Source of the DNA: Elusimicrobia bacterium RIFCSPLOWO2_01_FULL_60_11
GTDB taxonomy: Bacteria; Elusimicrobiota; Elusimicrobia; 2-02-FULL-39-32
NCBI GenBank assembly: GCA_001800085.1
Contig: MGUS01000036.1
Location: 13,298-21,537 of the forward strand
DNA length: 8,240 nucleotides
Direction: 5' to 3'
Shown here: positions 1-5,556 of the stretch, piece after piece
How positions within the stretch are numbered: the stretch's first letter is position 1
Layout: the number at the start of each line of letters is the position of its first letter
The notes under the pieces: model-generated
Database searches by the model: none
Told to the model about the DNA's origin: nothing
The model's input: the letters and a program-made list of their open reading frames with translations, nothing else
Position numbers and translations under genes: made by a program

Positions 1-80
1 GCGCCGGAAAAGAGAAGGGCCCAGACCAGGATGGAAGGCCCGGAAGTCCAGCGTTTTAACGGCTTGATTGATTTGACCAT
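1..80 (-). CDS. N-terminus of an exported or membrane-anchored protein (partial, runs off the left edge)
   Basis: An ATG on the minus strand at 80-78 opens a frame that stays open to the window edge (26 full codons). The peptide begins MVKSIKPLKRW, a Lys/Arg-rich n-region, and continues with a hydrophobic stretch ILVWALLFSG at residues 17-26. This is the shape of a Sec signal peptide or N-terminal anchor. The partial 27th codon begins GC, so it encodes Ala rather than a lipobox Cys. No Shine-Dalgarno sequence precedes the ATG. A TAAAAT -10-like hexamer lies at 91-86, only 5 bases upstream, with no good -35. The gene sits downstream of the lipoprotein gene on the same strand after an 88-base AT-rich gap, so it may be its own transcription unit. 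Function cannot be told from 26 residues. Confidence 0.6.
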   Translation of the reverse strand, partial: MVKSIKPLKRWTSGPSILVWALLFSG

Positions 81-168
81 GCTATATTTTACAATATCGA
101 GGATGCATTAGTCCTAAACTTTATGTAAAACTTGTGTAACAGTTGAGTCAAATACGTTTAAAACGTGT
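81..168 (-). promoter_or_regulatory. AT-rich intergenic region, possible minus-strand promoter
   Basis: This spacer is much more AT-rich than the flanking genes. It contains a minus-strand -35-like TTGACT (151-146), with a poor TACATA (127-122) 18 bases further on. A TAAAAT (91-86) lies next to the start codon of the left-edge gene. A 13-base perfect inverted repeat, ACGTTT-A-AAACGT, lies at 154-166, and a 9-base one, TTGAGTCAA, at 143-151. With a single central base each they suit a dimeric protein site better than an RNA hairpin. No GC-rich stem followed by a T-run is visible, so no intrinsic terminator for the lipoprotein operon is called. Which hexamers are used is uncertain. Confidence 0.3.
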
Positions 169-768
169 TTATTTTACAGATGGAAGTGATTTTAGGGCCA
201 TTTCCAGAGCCAGGACGGCCTCTTCCTTGAGGAAAGTCCCGTCTAACCTGCGTTTCTGGCGGTCGGCCACCTGCCGGACGGCGGCCTTGCGGGCTTCATC
301 GGCGTTCAAGTTGACTTCAGGGGTGGTCCAACCCTTCTCGGCTTCCCATAGGAGTTCGCCGGTCTTGGAATCGAGGATCTTGAGGTTGATCTTGACCGTC
401 TTCTTTCTATAAAAGCCCAGGGGCAGGTCCTGAAAAGAGAGGACGTTCCCGTAAAGGAGCCCATCGGCGGCCAGGGCCTTGCCCAGGTTTTGAGGGGTGG
501 CGCTGCCCAGCTGGCCCCCGTCCGTGATCCCGAACCTCTCCTTGAGGACTTCGTCCACCAGCGAAGAGTCCAACGGGGCATAGCCGTGTCTGGGGAGGAC
601 TTCGATCAGGGCCTTGCGCACCCAGCCGGGGGCTTCGATGTCGTTGGTCTCGTTCGTGAACGGCAGGACGGCCAGGGCCCGCGGGGGAGTGAAGTCCTTG
701 ATGATGTAACCGGGCCCGGCGGCGCAGCCCGCGAGGAGTACTGCGAGCCAGATATGCCGCCCGCTCAT
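169..768 (-). CDS. GNA1162-like (DUF799) putative outer-membrane lipoprotein
   Basis: This 199-residue protein begins with a very short signal peptide ending in a lipobox, LLAGC at residues 11-15. Cleavage would leave a lipidated Cys15 with Ala at +2, which favours outer-membrane sorting. The mature part resembles the GNA1162/DUF799 family: a PPRALAVLPFTNETND segment at 28-43, an ADGLLYGNV strand near 101-109, and a repeated strand region with LKILDSKTGELLWE near 129-142. This fold is thought to be related to the TolB-N/LpoB-type periplasmic lipoproteins. The cellular role of the family is not established. Its ATG overlaps the TGA of the upstream permease gene by 4 bases, so it is the last gene of a three-gene minus-strand operon. 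A GGAAG-type ribosome site lies rather far upstream (about 15 bases), and translation probably depends on coupling. Family assignment is from recall of sequence pattern. Confidence 0.75.
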   Translation of the reverse strand: MSGRHIWLAVLLAGCAAGPGYIIKDFTPPRALAVLPFTNETNDIEAPGWVRKALIEVLPRHGYAPLDSSLVDEVLKERFGITDGGQLGSATPQNLGKALAADGLLYGNVLSFQDLPLGFYRKKTVKINLKILDSKTGELLWEAEKGWTTPEVNLNADEARKAAVRQVADRQKRRLDGTFLKEEAVLALEMALKSLPSVK

Positions 769-1859
769 TGGGGCGGGGGCGGTTCTTCCTTGCGCAGGCG
801 CTGGGCGTATTCTTCGCGGTAGATCTGGACGAAGGCGAGGATGAGGGCCACGATCAGAGGCCCGAAGAATATCCCCATGGGCCCGTAGACCTTGATGCCG
901 CCCACGAGGCCCAGAAAGACCGACAGGAAAGGCAGGCGGGTGCGGTCCCCGATCAGGACAGGCCGCAGGAAGTTGTCCGCCAGGCTCACGACGAAGAATC
1001 CCCAGAGGAAGATGAAGAGCGCCTTCATGTAGAAGCCCGTCACCGCGTAGAAAACGACCGTGCTGACCCAGACGATGCCGGCTCCGATGATGGGCACGAT
1101 GGCGAACAGCGAGGTGAGGAACCCGAGCAAAATGGGCGAAGGCGCGCGCGCCATGGCGAACCCCACCCAGGCCAGGAAGCCCTGGACGAAGGCCACGATC
1201 ACCACGCCCCGCACGACCGCGGTGAGGGTGATGTAGAGCTGGTGGGCGATGTGGTCCTTGTGCTTTTCGTCCATCGGGATCAGGTCCTTGAGCTTGCGAA
1301 AGAAACTGGGGCCGTCCCGGAATATGAAGAAGATCGTGGTGGTCATCACGACGATGTTGGCGAAGAGGGAGACGGCGTTGCGCGGCAGCGCGCGGCTGGC
1401 CGAGACCAGGGAATTGGCGGCCGTGTCCATGCTTTCCAGGACGAAGGCGCGCAGGTTGATGCCGGAAAGCTTGACCGCGGCGTGGAGGCGGGTCTCTATG
1501 GCGTTCAAAATGGAGTTGTCCGAAATGCTTTCCCCCTGGCGCCAGCTTTCCAGGGTGTTGGCGAAGTGGGAGATCAGCGGGTAGGCCTGCCTGATCTCCT
1601 GGTAAAGCAGCCAGCTGATGAGGATGAGGGGCACGACGATCACGGTCAGAAGGACGGCCGTGCTCACCCCGGCCGAAAGGTTGGGTTTTTCCCGGCCGAT
1701 CATGTGGATGGAGATCCTATGGATGGGCCAGAAGATGAGGGAAAGGATGATGGCGCCGAAGAGGCCGGTGTAGAAGGGCGAAAGGATGCGCAGCACCTGG
1801 AAAAGAAGGAAGACGGAAACGGCGATGAAGAAGAACAGGAAAAGCTGTTTTTTGTTCAT
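765..1859 (-). CDS. AI-2E family transporter (UPF0118/PerM-like permease)
   Basis: This 364-residue integral membrane protein has two hydrophobic N-terminal segments (about 5-24 and 30-46), a third at 64-86, and a long soluble or amphipathic stretch at about 88-160. A cluster of further segments runs from 161 to 347. The C-terminal half carries the family signature: SPILLGFLTSLFAIVPIIGAG-type core at 241-261, the DNFLRP motif at 295-300, LPFLSVFLGLVGG near 309-321, and GPMGIFFGPL near 326-335. Length is normal for the family. Known members include the AI-2 exporter TqsA and Na+/H+ antiporter-type proteins, so substrate cannot be assigned. The tail is Pro-rich (EEPPPPQ). The start overlaps the upstream CNNM stop as ATGA. 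A purine-rich GGAAAGG site about 7 bases upstream, plus AGGAGG at 1878-1873, supports the start. It is the middle gene of the operon. Confidence 0.9.
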   Translation of the reverse strand: MNKKQLFLFFFIAVSVFLLFQVLRILSPFYTGLFGAIILSLIFWPIHRISIHMIGREKPNLSAGVSTAVLLTVIVVPLILISWLLYQEIRQAYPLISHFANTLESWRQGESISDNSILNAIETRLHAAVKLSGINLRAFVLESMDTAANSLVSASRALPRNAVSLFANIVVMTTTIFFIFRDGPSFFRKLKDLIPMDEKHKDHIAHQLYITLTAVVRGVVIVAFVQGFLAWVGFAMARAPSPILLGFLTSLFAIVPIIGAGIVWVSTVVFYAVTGFYMKALFIFLWGFFVVSLADNFLRPVLIGDRTRLPFLSVFLGLVGGIKVYGPMGIFFGPLIVALILAFVQIYREEYAQRLRKEEPPPPQ

Positions 1860-2929
1860 GGGTGGCCCTTTCCCTCCTCGGCGGCGTCATGCTCGTCCTT
1901 GATGTCTCCCACGATCCTCTCGATGAGGTTCTCCAGGGTGACCAGCCCCACGATCTTCTTGTTCTCGTCCTGCACGAGGGCCATGTGGAGGCGCTGTTTC
2001 TGGAAGAGTTTCAAAAGGTCCTGCGCCTGGGTGGTCTCCAGCACGAAGACCGCGGGGCGGATCAGGTCCTGGAGGATGACGGCCTGGCCCAAGCTCAAGA
2101 TGTAGATCAGGTCCTTCATGTGAAGGATGCCCGCCACCTTGTCCAAGGTGCCCTGGTAGACGGGCACGCGGGTGAAGCCCTCCTCAGGGACCTTGCTCAG
2201 CAGGTCCTCGCGGGATATGCCGATGTCGACGGCGAAGATCTGGTTGCGGGGGATCATGACGTCCTTGATCTGGAGATTGGAGAAGTCGAAGACCTTGGGG
2301 ATCATCTGCTGTTCGGCCTGGTCGAATATGCCGTGGGTGCCGCCTTCCATGATCATGAACCGTATCTCTTCTTCGGAGGCGAACATCTCCTTGGGGATCT
2401 TCTTCCTTCCGAGGACGAAAAGGACCGCGCGGGTGCTCTCGGCGAGGACCCACACGAGGGGGCGGGCCGCCTTGGAAAGCCAGTGGATGGGGAAAGCCAC
2501 GCGCACGGCCATGTTCTCCCTGGAGATGAGCGCGAGTGATTTGGGCACCAGTTCCCCGATGACGAGCGAAAGGTAGGTGATGGGCAGCACCACCAGGGCG
2601 ATGGCCAGGGCATGGGACCAGCGGGAGAGTTGTGGGATGGCGTCAAGGCGGGGTTTCAAGAACTCGATGGCGGCGGCGCCCCCCAAGGCCGATGCCAGGG
2701 CTCCCACCAGGGTGACCACGATCTGCACGGTGGCCAGAAAGACCTCCGGCTCCTTGAGCCAGGCGGAAACGACCCTGGCTCCCCGCCGGCCCTCCTTTTC
2801 CATCTGTCCCACGCGGCTGCGGCGGGAAGAGACGACCGCGATCTCGGAGCCCGCAAAAAAACCGTTGACCAGGATGAGGAGGAATATGAAGACGGCTTCG
2901 AACCAGAGAGAGGAAGCGGTGATATCCAA
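1856..2929 (-). CDS. CNNM (DUF21) transmembrane protein with paired CBS domains, HlyC/CorC-like
   Basis: This 357-residue protein has a CNNM/DUF21 membrane domain at about 8-175. Its signatures are NGFFAGSEIA at 22-31 and IGELVPK at 124-130, with hydrophobic segments near 10-30, 63-85, 108-128 and 155-173. Two CBS motifs follow, roughly 222-280 (IKDVMIPR start) and 287-344 (IVGLVTLENLIERIVGDI end). Relatives are implicated in Mg2+/Co2+ or Na+-coupled metal transport, with CBS domains sensing nucleotide. The chain stops about 13 residues after the second CBS domain, so the usual C-terminal CorC_HlyC domain (about 80 residues) is absent. The start must be TTG at 2929-2927: an in-frame TGA lies two codons upstream, and any later start would cut the first membrane helix. 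The first gene of the operon, it has no convincing ribosome site and sits 7 bases from a -10 element. Confidence 0.88.
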   Translation of the reverse strand: MDITASSLWFEAVFIFLLILVNGFFAGSEIAVVSSRRSRVGQMEKEGRRGARVVSAWLKEPEVFLATVQIVVTLVGALASALGGAAAIEFLKPRLDAIPQLSRWSHALAIALVVLPITYLSLVIGELVPKSLALISRENMAVRVAFPIHWLSKAARPLVWVLAESTRAVLFVLGRKKIPKEMFASEEEIRFMIMEGGTHGIFDQAEQQMIPKVFDFSNLQIKDVMIPRNQIFAVDIGISREDLLSKVPEEGFTRVPVYQGTLDKVAGILHMKDLIYILSLGQAVILQDLIRPAVFVLETTQAQDLLKLFQKQRLHMALVQDENKKIVGLVTLENLIERIVGDIKDEHDAAEEGKGHP

Positions 2930-2936
2930 TGTTCAA

Positions 2937-2965
2937 ATTATCCGATATATAACCGTCCGCGTCAA
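2937..2965 (-). promoter_or_regulatory. Sigma70-type promoter for the CNNM/AI-2E/lipoprotein operon
   Basis: On the minus strand TTGACG (2965-2960) is followed by 17 bases and GATAAT (2942-2937). Each hexamer matches consensus at 5 of 6 positions, with optimal spacing. The normal distance from the -10 element would put the transcription start at about 2930, one base before the TTG start codon at 2929. The mRNA would then be essentially leaderless. No Shine-Dalgarno sequence lies between. Confidence 0.7.
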
Positions 2966-2978
2966 CTCTTCGGTCTGC

Positions 2979-3007
2979 TTGACACCGTCGAAAATCTCGG
3001 TTATAAT
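2979..3007 (+). promoter_or_regulatory. Perfect-consensus sigma70 promoter for the radical SAM gene
   Basis: TTGACA (2979-2984), 17 bases and TATAAT (3002-3007) form a full consensus housekeeping promoter. The -35 element lies back to back with the leftward -35, separated by 13 bases (2966-2978). Transcription would start near A3014, about 7 bases before the ATG at 3021. No Shine-Dalgarno sequence is present between the -10 element and that ATG. Confidence 0.8.
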
Positions 3008-3020
3008 CTCTTCAGCGTCG

Positions 3021-4595
3021 ATGAAAACAGGAAAAATCGTTCTTTTAAGGCCTCCCATGACCGTTCCCAGGTGGGCCCATGTTTCGCCCATCTGCCCTCC
3101 ATTAGGCCTGGCCTATGTGGCCTCCTCCATCCAGAAAGCCGGTTACTCCGTTAAATGCGTGGACGCCATCGGCGACGCCCCCTTCACCCGCTATGTCCTT
3201 GAGAACCCGAATTTTTTGAGTTACGGTCTTTCCACCGCGGACATCGTGGAGCGCGTGGGCGAGTGCGACGTCCTGGGTATCTCCGCCATGTTCTCTCACG
3301 ACTGGCCCCTGGCCAAATCCGTCGTCCAAGCCGTCCGCAAGAAGAACCCCAAGGCCGTCGTCATCGGCGGGGGGGAGCATTTCAATGCCGTGCCCGAATT
3401 CTGCCTCGAGGATTGCCCCGAGATGGACATCAGCGTCATGGGCGAAGGCGAAGAGACCGCGGTCGACATCTTGAAACAGTTGGATGGCGGCGGCCATCTG
3501 CAGGATGTGCCGGGCATCGTTTTCCGCCACGACGGCAAAGCCGTTCGCAACATGCCCCGCCCCCGCATCGCCGACCTGGGAAGCATCCCCAGGCCCGCCT
3601 GGGAGCTGTTCCCCCTGGAGAACTACCTGGCCAACGGCCTGGGCTACGGCGTCAACCCGGGCAGGACGGTGCCCATCCTCGCCTCCCGCGGCTGTCCCTT
3701 TGAGTGCACTTTCTGCTCGAGCCCCCAGATGTGGACCACGAAATGGCAGGCCCGCCCTCTCGAGGACGTCATCGAGGAGATGCAGTACTACATCGACCAT
3801 TACGGCGCGCAGAATTTCGACCTCTACGATCTCACGGCCATCGTCAAGAAGGACTGGCTCGTGGCTTTCTGCAAGCGCATACTCGAGCTCAAGTGGAACA
3901 TCACCTGGCAGATGCCTTCGGGCACGCGCTCCGAGGCGCTCGACGAAGAATCGCTTCATCTGATGTTCCTCTCCGGGCAGAAGAACATCAGCTACGCCCC
4001 CGAGTCCGGCTCGCCCGCCACGCTCAAGCGCATCAAGAAGAAGATATCCCTGGACAAGATGGCCGAATCCGTCCGCGCCGCGCTCAAGGAAGGCATCAAC
4101 GTCAAGCTCAACATCATCATGGGCTTCCCGCACGAGACGACGAAGGAGCTTTGGGAGACCATCGGGTTCCTGGTGCGCATGGCGGCGCTCGGCGTGCACG
4201 ACGCCTATGTCGCCTGCTTCTCTCCCTATCCCGGCTCGGAGCTTTTCAAGGGGCTGGAAGCCGAAGGCAAGATCACGAAGATGGACTCCGAATATTTCCT
4301 CATGCTCACCAGCTACAGCGACCTGCGCTATTCCTATTCATACTCGCCGCACCTCTCCAACCGCAAGCTCACCGTTTACCGCCTGGGCGGCATGGCGCTC
4401 TTTTACGCCGTCAGCTATCTCACGCGCCCGGCGCGCCTCCTCAAGGTCCTTGTGAACCTCATCCAGGGCAAGGAAGAGTCCCGCCTCGACCTCGCCCTCC
4501 ACAACATCAAGGACAGGATCTTCTCCAAGAAGATCCAGCTTGACGATGCGTCCGTTCCCGGCGCCAAAAGCGCCAAATCCTTCCAGCGCACGTAG
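3021..4595 (+). CDS. B12-binding-domain radical SAM protein
   Basis: This 524-residue protein has an N-terminal cobalamin-binding Rossmann-type domain at about 5-170: KIVLLRPP at 5-12, PPLGLAYVAS at 26-35, CDVLGIS at 82-88, IGGGEH at 115-120 and GEGEE at 141-145. The radical SAM core spans about 215-430. Its [4Fe-4S] triad is C225, C229 and C232 (RGCPFECTFC, CX3CX2C). The core also has APESGSPATLKRIKKKIS near 326-343 and an IIMGFPHET segment near 365-373. The classical DXHXXG cobalamin ligand motif is not seen, as in many of this class. The C-terminal 80 residues include a hydrophobic patch at 455-468. Such enzymes do methyl transfers, ring closures or other radical reactions, and the substrate here is unknown. 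The frame stays open upstream to 2577, but that part is antisense to the CNNM gene and unconserved in character. The ATG at 3021 fits the start of the first beta strand. An alternative ATG at 3057 has AAGG at 3047-3050 but would remove KIVLLRPP. Confidence 0.9.
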   Translation: MKTGKIVLLRPPMTVPRWAHVSPICPPLGLAYVASSIQKAGYSVKCVDAIGDAPFTRYVLENPNFLSYGLSTADIVERVGECDVLGISAMFSHDWPLAKSVVQAVRKKNPKAVVIGGGEHFNAVPEFCLEDCPEMDISVMGEGEETAVDILKQLDGGGHLQDVPGIVFRHDGKAVRNMPRPRIADLGSIPRPAWELFPLENYLANGLGYGVNPGRTVPILASRGCPFECTFCSSPQMWTTKWQARPLEDVIEEMQYYIDHYGAQNFDLYDLTAIVKKDWLVAFCKRILELKWNITWQMPSGTRSEALDEESLHLMFLSGQKNISYAPESGSPATLKRIKKKISLDKMAESVRAALKEGINVKLNIIMGFPHETTKELWETIGFLVRMAALGVHDAYVACFSPYPGSELFKGLEAEGKITKMDSEYFLMLTSYSDLRYSYSYSPHLSNRKLTVYRLGGMALFYAVSYLTRPARLLKVLVNLIQGKEESRLDLALHNIKDRIFSKKIQLDDASVPGAKSAKSFQRT

Positions 4596-4606
4596 ATCTT
4601 CTCAGC

Positions 4607-4662
4607 GGGACTTGAAGCTTGATTTTAAAATCTCGAAAATTTAGAATACCTGGAACTTGAAG
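4607..4662 (+). repeat. Short direct repeat and 12-base palindrome around the sugar-operon promoter
   Basis: GGGACTTGAAG (4607-4617) recurs as GGAACTTGAAG (4652-4662), 10 of 11 bases identical and 45 bases apart. The second copy contains the TTG start codon of the next gene. Between them GATTTTAAAATC (4621-4632) is a perfect palindrome lying in the -35/spacer area of the predicted promoter. These could be regulator sites or chance similarity. The sequence identity is certain; function is not known. Confidence 0.4.
4619..4647 (+). promoter_or_regulatory. Probable sigma70-type promoter for the sugar/glycosyltransferase operon
   Basis: TTGATT (4619-4624), 17 bases and TAGAAT (4642-4647) match consensus at 4 and 5 of 6 positions. 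The region is AT-rich in contrast to the genes on both sides. The expected start near 4654 leaves about 3 bases before the TTG start codon at 4657. An alternative -35, TTGAAG at 4612-4617, pairs only with the weaker GAAAAT at 4635-4640. Confidence 0.5.
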
Positions 4663-5556
4663 ATCCTCCTGACAGGCTGCGCCGGAATGGTCGGAACAGA
4701 ATTCACACGGCAGTTCCCCAAAGACCCCGCCTTCGAGTATCTGCCTCTGCCCGAGTTCGATGTCACGCAGAAGGACAATGTCCGCGAGATCTTCCGGACT
4801 TTGCGGCCCGCGGTCGTGGTCCATCTGGCCGCCATCACGGACGTGGACGGCTGTGAAAAGAACCCGGCGGATTGCCTGAAAGTGAATGTGGAAGCCACCC
4901 GCACCGTGGCGAATGCGTCCCAAGCCATCGGGGCCCTCATGGTCTACCCGTCCACGTTCTACATCTATCCGGGAGAGAAGGACTCTCCTTATGACGAGAG
5001 ATATGACGCCATCGACCCGAAAAAGATCGTCGGGGTCTATTCCAGGAGCAAATGGGAAGGCGAAGAAGCGGTCCGAAGCGTCAAAGATCTGAAGCACCTC
5101 ATCGTCCGGTTCGGCGCGCTCTTCGGCGGGGGCAGCCGGGATAAAAAATTCGTGGCCAAGGTGATCGGGCTGGTCAAGTCCGGCCAAAAAACGATCCAGA
5201 TGGTGAACGACCGCGTGATCCAGCCCACCTATGTGAAGGACACGGTCTTGAACCTGATGGCGGTCATCCGACAGGGGGGGGCCGGCACTTTCAACATGGT
5301 CGGCAAAGGGCAGGCCACCTATTTTGAATATGCCCGGGCCATTCTGGAGTTCAGCGGCGTCCACGGGGTGGAAGTTGTCCCCATCGCCTCGCAGGATTTC
5401 AAGGAGAACGCTCCGCGGCCGAAGAATCTGACGGCCGTCAACGGCCGTCTCGCCGAGCTGGGCTGGGACAGGATGAGGGACTGGAAGGTCGCTCTCAAAG
5501 AATATCTGGAAGATTACAAAGAGGAACTTTGGAATGAAAAGGTACGGGTGAATTGA
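4657..5556 (+). CDS. RmlD-like NAD(P)-dependent sugar reductase (extended SDR family)
   Basis: This 299-residue protein is an extended short-chain dehydrogenase/reductase. The dinucleotide-binding loop is G7-X2-G10-X2-G13 (LLTGCAGMVG). HLAAITD follows at 56-62, and ST at 99-100 supplies the catalytic Ser/Thr. The Tyr/Lys pair is Y128 and K132 (YSRSK). The C-terminal RPKNLTAVNGRLAELG segment (254-269) is like the substrate domain of dTDP-4-dehydrorhamnose reductases. The likely reaction is reduction of a 4-keto nucleotide sugar. Coupling to the downstream E1-type dehydrase (stop TGA overlaps its ATG by one base) makes a CDP-deoxyhexose 4-reductase, analogous in role to paratose or abequose synthases, as plausible as rhamnose synthesis. 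The start is TTG: an in-frame TAG is at 4642-4644 and the first beta strand begins at residue 2. A run of eight G lies at 5274-5281. Confidence 0.85.
   Translation: MKILLTGCAGMVGTEFTRQFPKDPAFEYLPLPEFDVTQKDNVREIFRTLRPAVVVHLAAITDVDGCEKNPADCLKVNVEATRTVANASQAIGALMVYPSTFYIYPGEKDSPYDERYDAIDPKKIVGVYSRSKWEGEEAVRSVKDLKHLIVRFGALFGGGSRDKKFVAKVIGLVKSGQKTIQMVNDRVIQPTYVKDTVLNLMAVIRQGGAGTFNMVGKGQATYFEYARAILEFSGVHGVEVVPIASQDFKENAPRPKNLTAVNGRLAELGWDRMRDWKVALKEYLEDYKEELWNEKVRVN

Noticed and set aside
768..2105. Long plus-strand open frame opposite the permease and CNNM genes (and a similar one at 1862-2539)
   Set aside because: It is antisense to two clearly conserved membrane proteins, and the translation is rich in D, E, H, G and R with no domain. 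This is what a GC-rich antisense frame gives.
2577..3020. 148-codon upstream extension of the radical SAM reading frame
   Set aside because: It lies antisense to the CNNM gene and across both promoters, and the peptide has no cobalamin-domain character. The natural start is at 3021.
3102..4199. Long minus-strand open frame opposite the radical SAM gene (also 4507-5364 minus, and 3704-4543 plus in another frame)
   Set aside because: The real gene on the other strand or frame has strong motifs. These translations are low-complexity shadows with no recognisable domain.
4596..4640. Possible terminator after the radical SAM gene
   Set aside because: Only a 4-base CTTC/GAAG stem and the self-complementary GATTTTAAAATC are present. 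There is no GC-rich stem followed by a T-run.
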